64,000 bases of DNA from Nereocystis luetkeana (lineage: Eukaryota > Sar > Phaeophyceae > Laminariales > Laminariaceae): contig JARUPZ010000035.1 in assembly GCA_031213475.1 (NCBI GenBank), positions 1 through 64,000 on the forward strand, in the 5' to 3' direction. Below, one piece after another: positions 30,376 through 42,623 of the stretch. How positions within the stretch are numbered: the stretch's first letter is position 1; each line of letters begins with the position of its first letter. The position numbers and the translations under genes are program-made. Below the pieces are notes generated by a model, which did no database searches, was not told where the DNA came from, and worked only from the letters and a program-made list of their open reading frames with translations.

Positions 30376-31457
30376 TCCAACTCAGTGATGCTGGAGTAGT
30401 TCGAACGGAGAGGCCGGAGCCGTTGGCGTGCGCGCGAAGGGCTGTATGGGGCATGTTGTACGCCGATGACGCAGGAATTGTCTCGAAGTCGGCTGAAGGG
30501 CTCGCGAAAATGATGACGGTCATCGTGACTGTCTTCGAAGCAGCAGGCCTCACGGTGTCGGAAAAGAAGACAGAGACCATGCTTCTACAAACACCAGACC
30601 AGACAACCCTCGCACCACCGCTTATCATCGAAGCAGCAGGCCAGAGGTATGAGCAGACGGCCCAATTATTATACCTCGGTGGCATTATCCACGAAAACGC
30701 TGACCTCTCGCTCGAAATCGACCGACGGGTCCGCCTCATGCGAGCATGCCTGAAACGGTTAGGCCCGAAGTTGTATGATAAGACGTCCGCCCCCCTTAGC
30801 TTTAAAGTCCGAATGCTGAAGGCCGAGGTGATTGAGACCCTGCTGTACAGGTGTGTGACGTGGACCCTCAGAGCGGAACACTTTGCCAAGCTTCGAACGG
30901 CTCACCACCAAGCCCTGTTGCGAGTCATTGGCTTCCAGCGCCGACTTCGGACTGACCATGCCACCCCCTCGTACGCGAAGGCCCTCAAGATGATACGTTG
31001 CGAGAGCATCGAAACGACCGTTCGTAGACGGCGGCTCTTCTTTGCGGGGGGCGTGGGACGGCAAAGCAAGGAGCGACTACCCAGTCGGGTAATGTTCGGG
31101 ACGATGGCTGGTGGGGAGAACCCGAGACCAGGCGGACAGTTTAAGACCTGGCATAGATGCATAGTCGAAGACCTTAGGGAGTTCCGAGCCACCGAAGGGT
31201 CAACGGAAGTTGCCCCCTTGGTGTTTGGAGTTGAGACCGCGCTGTGGTCCACTGCAACAAAAAAGGCGGGAAAGTGGTACAGGGGGATCCTTGAAGCAGC
31301 CGAACGGTTCATGGTGAGGTGGCACGAAGCTGAGGCTGTGTTGAGCAGGCAGCGCCCATTACCCGCCGTGGGTGTTGTCCAAGGGAATGGGGGGGGGGGG
31401 GGACAGGAGGAGTGGCAGAAAACCCGACCAAGGGAATGCGGAGAACAGGAGGAGTAG
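30376..31457 (+). pseudogene. LINE copy 2, 5'-truncated
   Basis: The copy starts in the middle of the polymerase (LSDAGVVR), keeps MLYADDAGIVS and GLTVSEKKTE, and stays open through EVIETLLYRCVTWTL to the end of the polypeptide. It lacks motifs A and B, as expected of a 5'-truncated insertion. It is the uninterrupted reference for copy 1 and shows that copy 1 acquired both the family D insertion and the frameshift later. Confidence 0.9.
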
Positions 31458-31836
31458 AAGGGAAACTGCGGTGGACAAAAGTAGGAAGGAGATGGTAGAC
31501 AGGGTAGCAAGGCACCAGGCCGACTAGGAAGTAGAACATGACTATACTACTACAGAAGTGCCACCAACTGGTGCAGCTGGTTCGAACGTGGTATTCCCTT
31601 GTCTTCTCTTTTTGTTTTGTTGTTTTCTTTCTTGCGCTGATTCCCCGTGATTTTCATTTTATTTCTTTCTCTTCCTTTTTTCGATTGATAAGCCTAATGG
31701 AAGGAGTCGTGTGGCGTGGGTTGATGACGAACCTGCTCTGCTTGTTTCGTAATGTCTGACGCCAAGGGGCTGGGCACAGTTGACGAACGAAGGGCGGAGA
31801 CGGCAGTCTGGGTAGCAAGGTAACAGGCAGACTAGC
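31458..31836 (+). mobile_element. LINE copy 2, 3' untranslated region
   Basis: This matches 23495-23890 and ends GCAGACTAGCAG, directly followed by a (CTGCCTGT)n tract. Confidence 0.8.
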
Positions 31837-31908
31837 AGCTGCCTGCCTGTCTGCCTGCCTGTCTGCCTGCCTGTCTGTCTGCCTGCCTGCCTGCCTGCCT
31901 GTACGTTT
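31837..31908. repeat. (CTGC/CTGT)n microsatellite
   Basis: A 72-bp tetranucleotide array at the 3' end of LINE copy 2. Confidence 0.9.
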
Positions 31909-32174
31909 TTAATCGAGACATATCGTGCAAACCGACATAAAATGGGCCGGAAAATCTTGACGTTTGTTCACAAACGTCAAATATATCACCTGCACGAAAC
32001 TGCGTTTATTCGTGTGTCGATATTCGCCGTACAAGACGTACGTACCCCGATTTTTATTCTTTGTTTTCTTCAAATTTGTTTCACGAACACGGCGAGTTTC
32101 TGGAGACCCCATGAACGATTTCAACAAAGGCCCTTAACCCTCGTCTCCCCTCCCCTCCCCCCCCCCGAAATGCG

Positions 32175-34367
32175 ATGGCTCTCCCTCGTTGTCACGGACA
32201 TCGCAAACCCCTTCTGTCCCCGTGTCGGCCATCCATACACCCCCACCCGCCCGCCTGTACTCGAACGGGTTTGCGTGCATGGGAACAGATCAAGACCGGA
32301 GTCACGCAACGACTACGCCTGGAGTGGTGCATGGCTCCCGTCGCCGCGGCGTGCCTCTGGCTCGTTGTAGAGCTCGTCGTCTCCGTGGTATCCGTCCGGC
32401 GCGTGATGGTCCGAGAGCAGCGGCTGCAACGCGTCGCCATCCGCCGCATCCGGAGGCAGTACCGCCGCATGATGGGTGATGCGTCGATCTCATTGTCGGA
32501 GGGAGGAGGAGGAGGCGGGGGGGGAGGGTCCTACCGAGGTTTCCTTCCGCCCCAGGAAGGATCGCTGCTGCAGCGGTCGCTGCGGGTGGAGGCGATGAGG
32601 ACACCGCCGAGGAGACGGGGGTGGGCGCGGGGGGAGATACCCTCTATCGCTGTCGCCGCCGCCGCTGCTGGAGCCGCCGCAGCAGCAGCAGCCGCAACCG
32701 CTAGGGCTGATGGGAGCGCTTCCGGCACCGCCCTCACCGCGGCGGCTCTCTCCGCTGCTGACGACGACGCCGGCTTAGACACCGACGCGGACACCACCGC
32801 CGCTTCCGACGCGCCCACCCCTGCGCTCGCGCTCTCCTCCCCCGCGATGTCTTCGGACCTCGACGATAGCCCGCGGGAGGACGAGGATGGAGCAGGGGAA
32901 GAAGACTGGTGGATTCGAGTCAGACGAATGGAGGGGCCAGAGGAAGAGGAGAAGAAGATATTCCTGGACCCAGCCCAGAAGTATGTGGCGCCGGGGAGTA
33001 GCTCGCGACGACCACGCGATGCCGACGGGGTGGCCCCCGGGCACTCCGTGGGCAACGCGGGCCTTAGCACCGCCGCCGGCACGAATTTTTCCGATGCCTC
33101 TGGCCCCGCGGCGGCAGTGGCAGGTGTGCCTCCTGGAAGGACGCCGTCGCGGAAGTCGTTCCGGCGAAACGAAAACGACGGCGAGCGCCCCGTGGGGAAA
33201 ATTTCGGACGTCACGGCGAGGGCGACGCGCGTGAGCTGCCTCCTGCAGTCGTGGGTCCGCCTCTGGTTGTGCATGACGGTTTTCTCGGTGGCGCTCACCG
33301 TGTTCGCGGTGCTCATGTCCCTCAGAATATTCGGGGTCCCCGCGAGCAGCCTCTCCACGGGGGCGATAGCCAGCCCGGGGCTGGTGGTGCTGTTGCTGCT
33401 AGCGCTCCACTCCGTCATCATTCTGGACGGGGAGCGGGGACCGGGCGGCGGCGCGGCCAACCGCGGGGGCGGAGCCCGGAGCCGTCTCGGCCTAAGCCGG
33501 CGCCCCCTCATCGCGCTGTCCCTCCTCTGCGTGGCGCTCGTGGTGGCCAAGCTTGACAGCGCCGAGCGCGACAACGCAGGGAAGAGCCTCTCGGCCCTGG
33601 ATCGGCTCGCCGCGGGCATACCCTGGTGGTGTGCCTTCTCGCCTCTGTGGGTCATGGTTGCCCTCATGGAGGTGGTGTATCTGATCGCCCTCTGGGAGAA
33701 CCGGGCCGAGGAAAGCGTTGCCTCGACGTTTATGGGGGGCGCGGGCGGAACCCCCGGCTGCCTGACGGGGTCGGGCGACGCCTGTAGTGATCGCGAGTGG
33801 TGTCCCGCGTGGAATGGGAGCGGGGCCGGCAAGAGACGCGCCACCCGCGCTCCCGGCCGCCACCGCTACGACTCCCGCGCGGAGCAACGCCGCCGGGAGG
33901 CGGTGGTGTCCTACTCCAGCTCCGTTCGGCGCCGGGTGGAGCTGACGCCCCGCCAGCGGGCCGCGGCCGCCTCCCTCGTCGCGGGCATCCTGTGCCTAGC
34001 CCTAGCTATGCTGGCCGTCGCGCTGAGGGCGAACCCGGCGATCTCGTGGGGCGTGCCCATGACGATGCTCATGGCGGCAGCCGGCATGGCCCTGGTCGGG
34101 GCCGGGCTCGGACAGATGGCCTCGGCATTTTACAACAGGATGCGCGGCCCCTTGCCCTTCGTGACGACGCCGCTGCCGGTGTTTTTCTGCGAGCGGCAGG
34201 GCGGGTGGGTCGCGGGGCCGCCCGACCCCCCCACGGTGTCGATATTTTTGCTCGGGGAAGTGACGCTCCGCCAGGAAAGCTTCGCCTTGGGCAGCGCGAG
34301 GAGAGCGGAGGAGGACGGCGACGGCGGCGGTGGTGGCGGCGGGAACGCTTGGGGGCCGAGCTACTGA
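32175..34367 (+). CDS. Seven-segment membrane protein
   Basis: A single open frame of 730 codons on GC-rich DNA ends in a stop after GGNAWGPSY. Hydrophobic segments lie at about residues 51-74, 361-384, 399-416, 441-458, 481-505, 597-618 and 623-647. The region 75-350 between the first two is polar, with Ala and Gly runs and an acidic patch, probably a cytosolic loop. LDS...IPWWCAFSPLWVMVALM (about 459-497) resembles the WW-x-V-F-x-PLW block of TMEM185-type proteins; I hold that only loosely. The true start may be further upstream: a splice acceptor-like GGGAACAG before IKTGVTQRLRLEW (residue 39) would drop the Pro/His-rich first 38 residues. The protein is otherwise unrecognised. Confidence 0.72.
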   Translation: MALPRCHGHRKPLLSPCRPSIHPHPPACTRTGLRAWEQIKTGVTQRLRLEWCMAPVAAACLWLVVELVVSVVSVRRVMVREQRLQRVAIRRIRRQYRRMMGDASISLSEGGGGGGGGGSYRGFLPPQEGSLLQRSLRVEAMRTPPRRRGWARGEIPSIAVAAAAAGAAAAAAAATARADGSASGTALTAAALSAADDDAGLDTDADTTAASDAPTPALALSSPAMSSDLDDSPREDEDGAGEEDWWIRVRRMEGPEEEEKKIFLDPAQKYVAPGSSSRRPRDADGVAPGHSVGNAGLSTAAGTNFSDASGPAAAVAGVPPGRTPSRKSFRRNENDGERPVGKISDVTARATRVSCLLQSWVRLWLCMTVFSVALTVFAVLMSLRIFGVPASSLSTGAIASPGLVVLLLLALHSVIILDGERGPGGGAANRGGGARSRLGLSRRPLIALSLLCVALVVAKLDSAERDNAGKSLSALDRLAAGIPWWCAFSPLWVMVALMEVVYLIALWENRAEESVASTFMGGAGGTPGCLTGSGDACSDREWCPAWNGSGAGKRRATRAPGRHRYDSRAEQRRREAVVSYSSSVRRRVELTPRQRAAAASLVAGILCLALAMLAVALRANPAISWGVPMTMLMAAAGMALVGAGLGQMASAFYNRMRGPLPFVTTPLPVFFCERQGGWVAGPPDPPTVSIFLLGEVTLRQESFALGSARRAEEDGDGGGGGGGNAWGPSY

Positions 34368-34451
34368 TTTGACGGGAGAACTGTCCCGTTGAGGTTAAAA
34401 AATATAACCGATACGGCTGCTGTGTCTCGCACTACGAACGGTACTCACCTC

Positions 34452-34742
34452 TGACAGATAGATCATGATCTATCTGATCTGTCTACTGTAGATGATCTAG
34501 TTCCTCACCTGTCGTAGTGAGAGGTTGTGCAGGATCTGCCTTACAGGGCAGATCCGACCCAGTAAATACGAACCAGTTCATGCAGATTGTTGTACGGGTC
34601 CCCACCCGGGAACTTGAGCTACAGTAGATCATGCAATGCTGGGAATAGATCCATCTGCCTTGTAAGGGTCTAGATCATGAACTGTTGTGGGAATGATCTG
34701 TAGATGATCTGTCCCCAGGTGTTGAACAGAACAGTATCAAAC
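34452..34742. repeat. GATCATCTA-rich repeat, copy 1
   Basis: This lies just downstream of the membrane-protein gene and is rich in AGATCAT words. It includes the palindrome AGATAGATCATGATCTATCT. A diverged copy lies at 57568-57840 (shared GATCATCTAGTTCC, GTGAGAGGTT, GCAGGATCTG). Confidence 0.6.
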
Positions 34743-34763
34743 TCAAAACGGTACCGGTGCAAA

Positions 34764-34976
34764 GATTTTTGTCGTGTTTCACTTTCACCGAGGACTTTTT
34801 CAAGTGCCTCCCCTTAAATGTTCGAAGGCGAGAGGGATTTCATGTCGTAAACACACAAAATGGGTACCGGTACGTACGAGATTTTTGTCGGTGTTTCACT
34901 TTCACCGAGGACTTTTATGATTGCCCCCCGTGAAGTATTCGGAGGCGAGAGGGATTTCACGTCGCTGTTTTTTGGT
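34764..34976. repeat. Tandem duplication, about 110-bp unit
   Basis: Two units share GTGTTTCACTTTCACCGAGG, ACTTTT, TTCGAAGGCGAGAGGGATTT or TTCGGAGGCGAGAGGGATTT, and CATGTCG or CACGTCG. There is no coding sense. Confidence 0.75.
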
Positions 34977-34989
34977 GTTGGCTGTGACA

Positions 34990-36120
34990 CCTGCTGACTG
35001 CAGTGTTGCCGAGCATTGCCTGCGCTGGTGAAGCTTAGCAGAGCAGGGAGCTGTTTGTCGGTATCATCAGCATGTAATAAGCATGTATGTGGTGATGATG
35101 CGGTGTCCGGCGTTTGTGCGTGTCGATTTCCTCCGCGCCCCGCGCGTCGCCATGTTGTGCGCCCTCGTACTCAGCACGAACTGTTGTTTTTGGTCTTAAT
35201 TTGTTTAGCCATTTTTATTGTGTTGCGGTTCATACCATAAGTTTTTTCGGTTTGTTTTGGTGTTTTTTTTCAGCCATTTTTGTGTTGTGCGGTTCAGGCC
35301 GTAAGCGTATCCTGTCCGAGGAAGTACTCGACCGCTGTTTGAGCTGATCTACGATTGGAAGATGCTCTCATGAAAGTGAAGTGTCCGAATTTCGCGGTGT
35401 TACAGCATATCTACCTTGGTGCCGATAAGGGAGGGAAAAAAAGTACGGCCGTCCTATAGCTGTAGCATGATCGTATAGTTGTAAAACCAATATTTAGTAG
35501 CCGGAGCATTAGCAACAGTTAAAAAATGTTGTGTTAAAAATGAACGAAATACCTGCATTTTTTTCGCCGTACCTCTAGAGGTATACCAGGTGCCGTTCTA
35601 TCATGCCGCAGGGAATGCATCCCGATCGGTAGCCGGTACATACCAGTATCACGTAAGGGGTGCATCACAGCCACGTCGTTTTTCGGTGTTTCTCTTTCTC
35701 TCTCTTACCAGACTCCAGACCAACCGGTTGGTTTCTGTCGTGATTGAATCAAGTTTTCTAACGTTTTTTTTTTCTTTTTTCGCCTCTAAAAGGGAAGGAC
35801 GCCAATAACCAATGGCAAAAACGTGCGTCATTCCTGGTACTTGGGTATTGTATCAACGAAGACCGGGCACGATTCGCCCCCCTTTTTCATCCCGTTTTGA
35901 GACTTGGGACACTACTTTTTTTTCAATGTGACGGGTACACGGCATCGGCCATACCGAGTAGCCCGGGTTACCGGGGGGCAGCAGGGGATGTGTGCCCGGA
36001 GCACACCCGGGACAGACGGATCATCGTCGGTCCCCCCAAGTTGATGACCTTACCTGGTACGTAGCTCTTCTTGAGGGAAGATACCGTCAGTAGGTCCCTG
36101 ACCTGTGTGTATCTCCAGTG
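34990..36120. other. No gene recognised
   Basis: T-rich mixed sequence without a recognisable domain or repeat. Confidence 0.4.
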
Positions 36121-36124
36121 TTGC

Positions 36125-36223
36125 TGGGGGCATAGTAGATAGGACCTACGGTACACTTGAAACACTATATATTTCCCATTTTTACGAACAATATTTGGCT
36201 CTATTTAGTATGGTCCCCCGTAA
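36125..36223. mobile_element. Family A TA-MITE, left end truncated
   Basis: The element begins inside the left arm (GGGGGCATAGTAGATAGGACC) and ends TGGTCCCCCGTAA. Confidence 0.8.
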
Positions 36224-36352
36224 CAGTAGGTCGTGTTTCCGGCATGAAAGCCGTACAAAATCGGATGCGTGGTACGGGACAGGTGTGCATGAGTTGGGGT
36301 ATGCATGTACGTAACACAGGTCCCGCACAAGATGCCGTAGCGGCACACGCTA

Positions 36353-36457
36353 TTACGGGGGAGCATAGTAAATAGGACCAAGTATTGCTCGTAAAAAAAG
36401 CTAAATATATAGGTTTTTGTGTGTACCGTCGGTCCTGTTGAATATGGTCCCCCGTGA
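36353..36457. mobile_element. Family A TA-MITE
   Basis: TA precedes TTACGGGGGAGC. The right end is CCCCCGTGA, one base off consensus. Confidence 0.88.
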
Positions 36458-36924
36458 CATCTGTTGTATAGATGATGCAGATCGTCACCCCATCTGTCTG
36501 GAGTGTGGTCCGAAGCGAAACCGCGAGACCACAACACGTGCGGGCAGCATGGTGATGCTCGTACTGTTTGCACGGGCCCCGCTTGCTATCGTAGATGGAA
36601 CGGACGGTAATGGAACGGATGGTAATGGAACGGATGGTAAAACATGCACTCACCATGTATCGTGTTTCGTTGTGTTTTTTTGTTGGCCGTACGTGACGTG
36701 ATGAGAGAGTCCCAAAAGAGTTACCAGGCACCAGGTATATAATTGCATGTGTATGTTTGCGGAAATGGAATTATTTCGCGCCGCGCAATGATTTCCTCTG
36801 CTTTGATGCCCGAGTACGTGTACGGAGCTTGTCCCCTAAACGTGGCGGCAGCTGGTTGGGTTTTCAAGGGAGCAGGGGGGCTTTGTATGTGCGTAATGTT
36901 TGGAAGCGTTTCTCACACCATAAA

Positions 36925-37177
36925 GAGGCGTTCTACGATAGAGGTTCACCCTAACATTCTGAGGCTCCTCACTTGAGGAGCTTCATGCCTGACCCGAAAA
37001 CCGACTCCAGCAAAAATCCGATTGCATCCCGATGAATAATCCCATGGCCCAAGTATACAAAATTGCCGTTTTTCGAAACAAGATTGGCCTCCCGACGTTT
37101 TGGGGTTAAGGAACCCCGTCATTCGGAAAACAGTTTAGCGGAAAATTGCGATTAATACCTCTCTCGTAGAACGCGTC
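36925..37177. mobile_element. Family F element, short form
   Basis: Inverted ends GAGGCGTTCTACGATAGAGG and its diverged complement (CCTCTCTCGTAGAACGCGTC) enclose about 210 bp. TAA lies on both sides within one base of the ends. It shares its interior with 46817-47135. Confidence 0.65.
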
Positions 37178-37559
37178 TAACTGCTGTTGGGAGGTATAAG
37201 TGAGTATCCGCCTTTTTTTTTTAGAGAAATTCATCACATGGGCTTGAGAACTGGGCACCCGATTCTGCACAACAAGCACGCCTTCCCCTCTGTTTCGAAG
37301 GGTTTTTTACTAATAACAATATGGAAGGTGTTTTTACTACAGTAATATATGCGTAGTATTCGTAGTAGCTGTTCGGGAGTGCCGTATGGTGGTGCAGTCT
37401 GATATCTATCTCTTGTCCGAGGTGCAGTCTGCTATCATCTCTTCTCCGAGGTGAGGTCGCACATACACAACACAATGATTGCAGGCATTCTGTCCTCTAC
37501 GGAGGGCTGTAATCACGCGGGAGAATTCTCAGTTTGTAGAACGGAGTCTCTGTTTTGGT

Positions 37560-37600
37560 AAATGCAAACCTGTCTGTCTGTCTGTCCGCAAGGCTTCTAT
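37560..37600. repeat. Short (CTGT)n tract
   Basis: CTGTCTGTCTGTCTGTC at about 37571. No gene nearby. Confidence 0.7.
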
Positions 37601-37744
37601 TTCGCACACTTTCCAATGACCGATATATAAGCTCGTTACCGATGATATTCGTACGACGTACTCGACCCGTACGGACCTTGTATACTGAAACATACCATAC
37701 CACCAGGCAAATTTAGCCATATAATACATCTACGACACCGTACC

Positions 37745-37940
37745 ATGGAGGAACCATACCGCAAACGTACCATACCATATTATACTGTGTTTTTCCCGAA
37801 CCGTACCGTCAACACATGCCATACCATACCGCAAACGTACCATACCATACACTGTTTTTTTCCCGTACCATACCGCCAACACATACCATACCACATGTGT
37901 TTATCCCATATACCATACCACCAACATACCCCTACCACCG
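37745..37940. repeat. CATACC-rich imperfect tandem repeat
   Basis: Two to four units of about 70 bp share ACCATACCGC-AAC, ACCATACCATA and TGTTTTT-CCCG. The open frames on both strands (YHT..., WYG...) come from the repeat. Confidence 0.65.
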
Positions 37941-38194
37941 TGCGCGTTTGGGCCTGGAGCCCAAGAGGAGTGCACTCGATGCGCACCTGTCGGTGGATAC
38001 GTACTCGTATAGACTACAGCAGCAGCGGCACAGCAGCAACACCGCCACCAGCAGCAGTATAGTCACATTGTGAAGTACAAAATACCAAGACTAGTTGACT
38101 CGGCACGTCTCTCCGCCGCCAGACCAAAGAAAGGCAGTCAGAGTTGGCTCGGACGCTTGGGTCCTACGCTCAGTGCAGTGCATTGGCTGCTGGT

Positions 38195-39375
38195 GTGCAC
38201 AAAATAGATTAAAAAATATATCGACGAGTACTACTACTGTATTCGTCTCGAGAATGGCAAAAAATGGCCTTTACTTCAGGTTTGGGAGGATACCGTGGGA
38301 CGCCACCGGCAAGCTCTTGCCCCCTAGAACATGGATCAACCTGATTTCTTCGAGCCCGTCATCTATACTGCAATATTACGGGGGAACACAGTAAATAGGA
38401 CCAAATATTGCTAGTAAAAATATAGCTAAATAGATAGGTTTTTGTGTGAACCGTAGGTCCTATTAAATATGGTCCCCCGTAATAGTTGATCTTGCCCGCC
38501 ACCAAGCGGGTTGGCCGTGGGCTGAGTCTATGTCGAGATCGAGCGTCTATCGTCGCTGAAAAAAACTTTTGTACTTCGCGCTTCCATTCGCATACTATAG
38601 CAGGCATTTTACAGTACAACAGCAGCAGTGGATTACTTTTTGCGGTACAGCACCCGCACTATGAAAAAAAAATGCATCCATCTCGAATGGCAAAAAATTG
38701 TTTTTTTTTCAGGTTTGGGAGGATACCGTAGGACGCCGCCGGGAAGCTCTTGCCCCCTAGAACATGGATCCGCCTGATTTCTTAGAGCCCGTCATCGATA
38801 CTAGTTGATCTTGCCCGCCACCAAGCGGGTTGGCCGTGGGCTGAGTCTATGTCGAGATCGAGCGTCTATCGTCGCACGAACTGAAAGAAAACTTTTGTAC
38901 TTCGCGTTTCCATTCGCATACTATAGCAGGTATTTTACAGTACAACAGCAATGGATTACTTTTTGCGGCACAGCACCCGCACTATGCAGAAAAAAATGCC
39001 CAGAAAAGCTTTACGACTATTAAAAATACCAAATAATATTGTTACGAGTATACTGCTCGTTGTATGTGCTTCGTCGGAAAAGTGCGCACGTCGTATGATG
39101 AAAAAACAATTGGCTGTTGGTGTGCACAAAATAGATTAAAAAAAAAACTCTATGAGTACTACGAGTACTGTATCCGTCTCGAATGGCAAACATGTTTTTT
39201 TTTTTCAGTTGTGAGGATACCGTAGGACGCCGCCGGCAAGCTCTTGCCCCCTAGAACACGGATCAACCTGATGTATTCGATCCCGTCATGATACGAGTTG
39301 ATCTTGCCCGCCCCCAAGCGGGTTGGCCGTGGACTGAGTCTATGTCGAGATCAGGCGTCTATCGTCGCACCAGCC
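38195..39375. repeat. Tandem partial copies of family E
   Basis: Three diverged units start near 38195, 38625 and 39115. Each contains GCACAAAATAGATT or similar, AATGGCAAAAAAT, GGAGGATACCGTAGGACGCC and GTTGATCTTGCCCGCC. They match the right half of family E. The first is interrupted by a family A element at 38376. Confidence 0.7.
38376..38482. mobile_element. Family A TA-MITE with empty-site neighbour
   Basis: TA lies on both sides. The repeat unit at about 38797 reads ATACTAGTTGATCTTGCCC without the element, against TACTGCAA-TA-element-TA-GTTGATCTTGCCC here, a direct empty-site comparison. Confidence 0.92.
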
Positions 39376-39628
39376 GACTGTAGTCTGGCCACGGAGAGAG
39401 GCTACTTTTTGCGGCATGATTATTACGAGTAACTGCTTGTTTTATGTGCTTGGTCGGAAAAGTGCGCATGCCATGTGATAAAAAAAGAATTGTTCCCGAA
39501 TACACTTTTAATACTACCACCGCCGTATGGACCAGGCAAACCACAGCCTATTGGTGACTGTTGATGGATGGCCTTATAGCATCAAGTATCAAGAAAACCC
39601 GCAGTACTGCTTGTTGTACTACCGATTA

Positions 39629-39810
<182 letters not shown>

Positions 39811-40320
39811 TTAACATTATTAGTAGTACCGCCAGTTGCTCTTTATTAATAATAGTAGTTGGGTTGGGCCCATTGGAATCACGGCCTGTGTGCCGGGTTG
39901 TGCCCCGGGGACGGCACGGACCGTCGCTCGCTTCGTTGATTGCCCTCTATTAATAGTATTCGTTGACCCTTGTGCGTTATTCGATCAACCCCCCCCCCGC
40001 TATTCCTCGATAGGACCCGAAGACATATTTTTTACGAAAATCTATTCGAATTAATTCATTTTTTTTTCCCCTATTCGATTACCATGAAAAAGGTTTCTCG
40101 TTGAGACGGGCCCTAAATGTGTTTAATACCTGGTATTTTTTTATTATAGTACGACCACGAGTACAACAGTGTTGACTGTCTTTGTAACCGTCGTGCGTAC
40201 AAGCGCAATATACGTGTCAAGAAATCCCGCCGCAGACCACTGCGGCTGCTGTGTCACTAATATGGGAATGACAATCACGGCACATCTGTCACTTTCGTCG
40301 TTCCCACTCATCTAGTATAA
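39811..40320. other. No gene recognised
   Basis: Intergenic sequence with several TATTAATA words and one TACCTGGTA. Confidence 0.4.
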
Positions 40321-40325
40321 TAATA

Positions 40326-40428
40326 TTACGGGGGATCATATTAAATAGGACCTACGGTGAAGACAAAACCTATATATTTCCCTCTTTTTACCAACAATAT
40401 TTGGTCCTACTTACAATGGTCCCCCGTA
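40326..40428. mobile_element. Family A TA-MITE
   Basis: TA then TTACGGGGGATC. The right end is TGGTCCCCCGTA. Confidence 0.88.
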
Positions 40429-41600
40429 CTGATAGTAGGCTGTAAAAGAGTCTGGTGCATCATCACTGCGTAGTAGTCTAGCAGCACAAATAAGTCTAAT
40501 TCGCATCAGCGTCAAGACGAAAAGTAGCTCGCTTTGACTTTCCAATCCTCTGTGTAGTACAGACATGTATTAATAGTATGTTTGTCTCTGTCGATCACAT
40601 TGCTACCCTCGTATATGTCGTCCCCCGATTTAAGAAACAAAGAGTTATAGGATCAAAATGCGCCACTCGCTAGCCTGCCTACAGAATTCACGAACATCAC
40701 CTCCTGCGCTATTGGACCACTTACAGGTGTGTGCATACAGCGTTTTTAGAGAGGCCAAGAACATGAACGATTATCATAGTGAGACTCACCAACAAACACG
40801 TACGTACGTACTCTTGTGCGGGTACGTCATCTGCTACAACATTTACACAGAGTATTTCAAACATTTTTCAGTGTCTTGGCGTGCCTGTCACGTTTAAACT
40901 GTTGAGCCGTGTGGGCTTTTCTTAGAGGCGAGGGGAGACATTCTGCGATATATATACAGATATCGGCAGACGTGCTTTCCCGTATACATCACCGCCGTAT
41001 GGGCCAGGCAAACCACAACCTATTGATGGTTGTTGGGGGGTGGGGCGCCCTGCTCCCGCCGTGCTATCGTACTGCTGTACTGGCATACCACTCTGTCCCG
41101 TAATATAGTAACCGTATTTTACCATGAGGCGCGTGAGCGCGAAGCGCGAGCCTTTTGTTCTTGGTTTTCCAAGGAAGAAAAGCAGACGTTCAGTCTGAGA
41201 GTCAAACCCCGCCTGCTGGGGTGCCGTCTGGGCCGGTGCCGACTGGTCTCTCTCCACACTCGTACCAACTCCAACTAACTGCGACTTCACAAAAAAAAGA
41301 GCAAACTGAGAACAGCGCTCGAATGCATTTCATCGAAGGCAATAGCAATGTGAAGATTTTTTCATGGAGGATCATTACAGGTTCACGGAGGATGATCACG
41401 AAGGTTAAACGGCAGTGCATGGAGGTGACAATTCTAAACACACACGTGCCATTCCGGAGAGGTGTATTACAGCAGTTGCGCGCGCGTGCGAGGGGCAAAT
41501 ACGTGGGATGCAAGCGTGAAAAAACACATCCAGGTATGGTTTAGACATCGCGTTGATGGCGGTTTGTTTTTCGTTTCAAGGAGCTTAACAGCTCCTTCGT
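40429..41600. other. No gene recognised
   Basis: A 48-bp stretch at about 40990 (CCGCCGTATGGGCCAGGC, AAACCACAACCTATTG) repeats 39523-39570. The GAGGCGCGTGAGCGCG / CTTGGTTTTCC set at 41126-41185 repeats 15165-15225. Other frames are unconvincing. Confidence 0.4.
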
Positions 41601-41604
41601 CCTG

Positions 41605-42015
41605 CTTACCCCCCCCCCCCCCCAATGCCGGAGGTGGTCCCGACTTCATTCGTGGCGCAGGACAGTAGTGTTTCCGAGCTAGCTTGTTTCGTTCCGCCTA
41701 TCCCCCGCCCGCTAAGTGCCGGGGCTGGTCTGGGTATTCGGGCCATTCAGTGGCACGGTAGGGCTTTCGTGCTACGGACCCCCCCCCCCCCCGCCCCCCA
41801 CGCTCGGAGCCAGGGGTGATCTGGGTAGCTTCACCTACTCAATACTGTCGCACCGCACTGCGTGTCTTTTTGAGGTTTAGTTTTTTCGACGAGACATTAT
41901 CGCCCCCCCCCCGCCCCCTGCTGGGATTGTGGCGGTAGCTCTTTTTTTTTGCGTTTCCGTCGACTCATTCTCGCCCCCTTGCCCCCGCCCTCCCCCCTTG
42001 CTGGCGATACGGGGG
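41605..42015. repeat. Row of five C-run units
   Basis: C runs at about 41610, 41702, 41780, 41905 and 41985 are each followed by a GC-rich stretch ending in a GGTGGT-, GGCTGGT-, GGGTGAT- or GGCGGTAG-type word. This suggests an old tandem repeat with poly(C) expansion. Confidence 0.5.
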
Positions 42016-42623
42016 TGGTTTTTGTTTGCATGTGATTTCTTGTCCCTTACGAATGTATAGGCCTCTTTTTTTTTCTCTTTTTCTTGGCGTTCCTCCTCGG
42101 ATTCGTCAGCCTCGCCGTTTCGAGGTGTGGGAGTGGTTTTATCAGGAGCCGCGTCTTCTACTCATGCTCGCTCTCGCTCGTGGAGCCGGGTTTTCCCCGA
42201 ATTTCCCACGTTTCTGCATATTATGTGGCTCATCAGAGAGGGCTGTGGTAGCGTTACGATGTACCTGGTAAATGGTATTGCCTTGGAAGACCATGAAAGG
42301 CCAGTATATACCTGAGGTGCGGTAACGGGAAGGTGTTTTTGCTTTGCTTGGGAGGCGTACCTTAGCTTAGAAAAAACAGGAGTCAACGGCGAGGTTTTAT
42401 CTGGGCCGTTTGTTGGGATCAGTCTCCCTCCGTTGCCGGATTGTGGACTACCATGGTACCAGAGGTATCAGCTGTTGTGTTTTTCTATCTCGAATAAGCA
42501 ACCCAAGATACGTGAGCGACACCGCGTACCTGATCAATAGGCGAACCTCGCAGGGGATTCTCTCTGCGAGTCTCTTTCTTTACATTCATTCTCTTCTCTC
42601 ACGACTCGCGATTGACAGCATAA

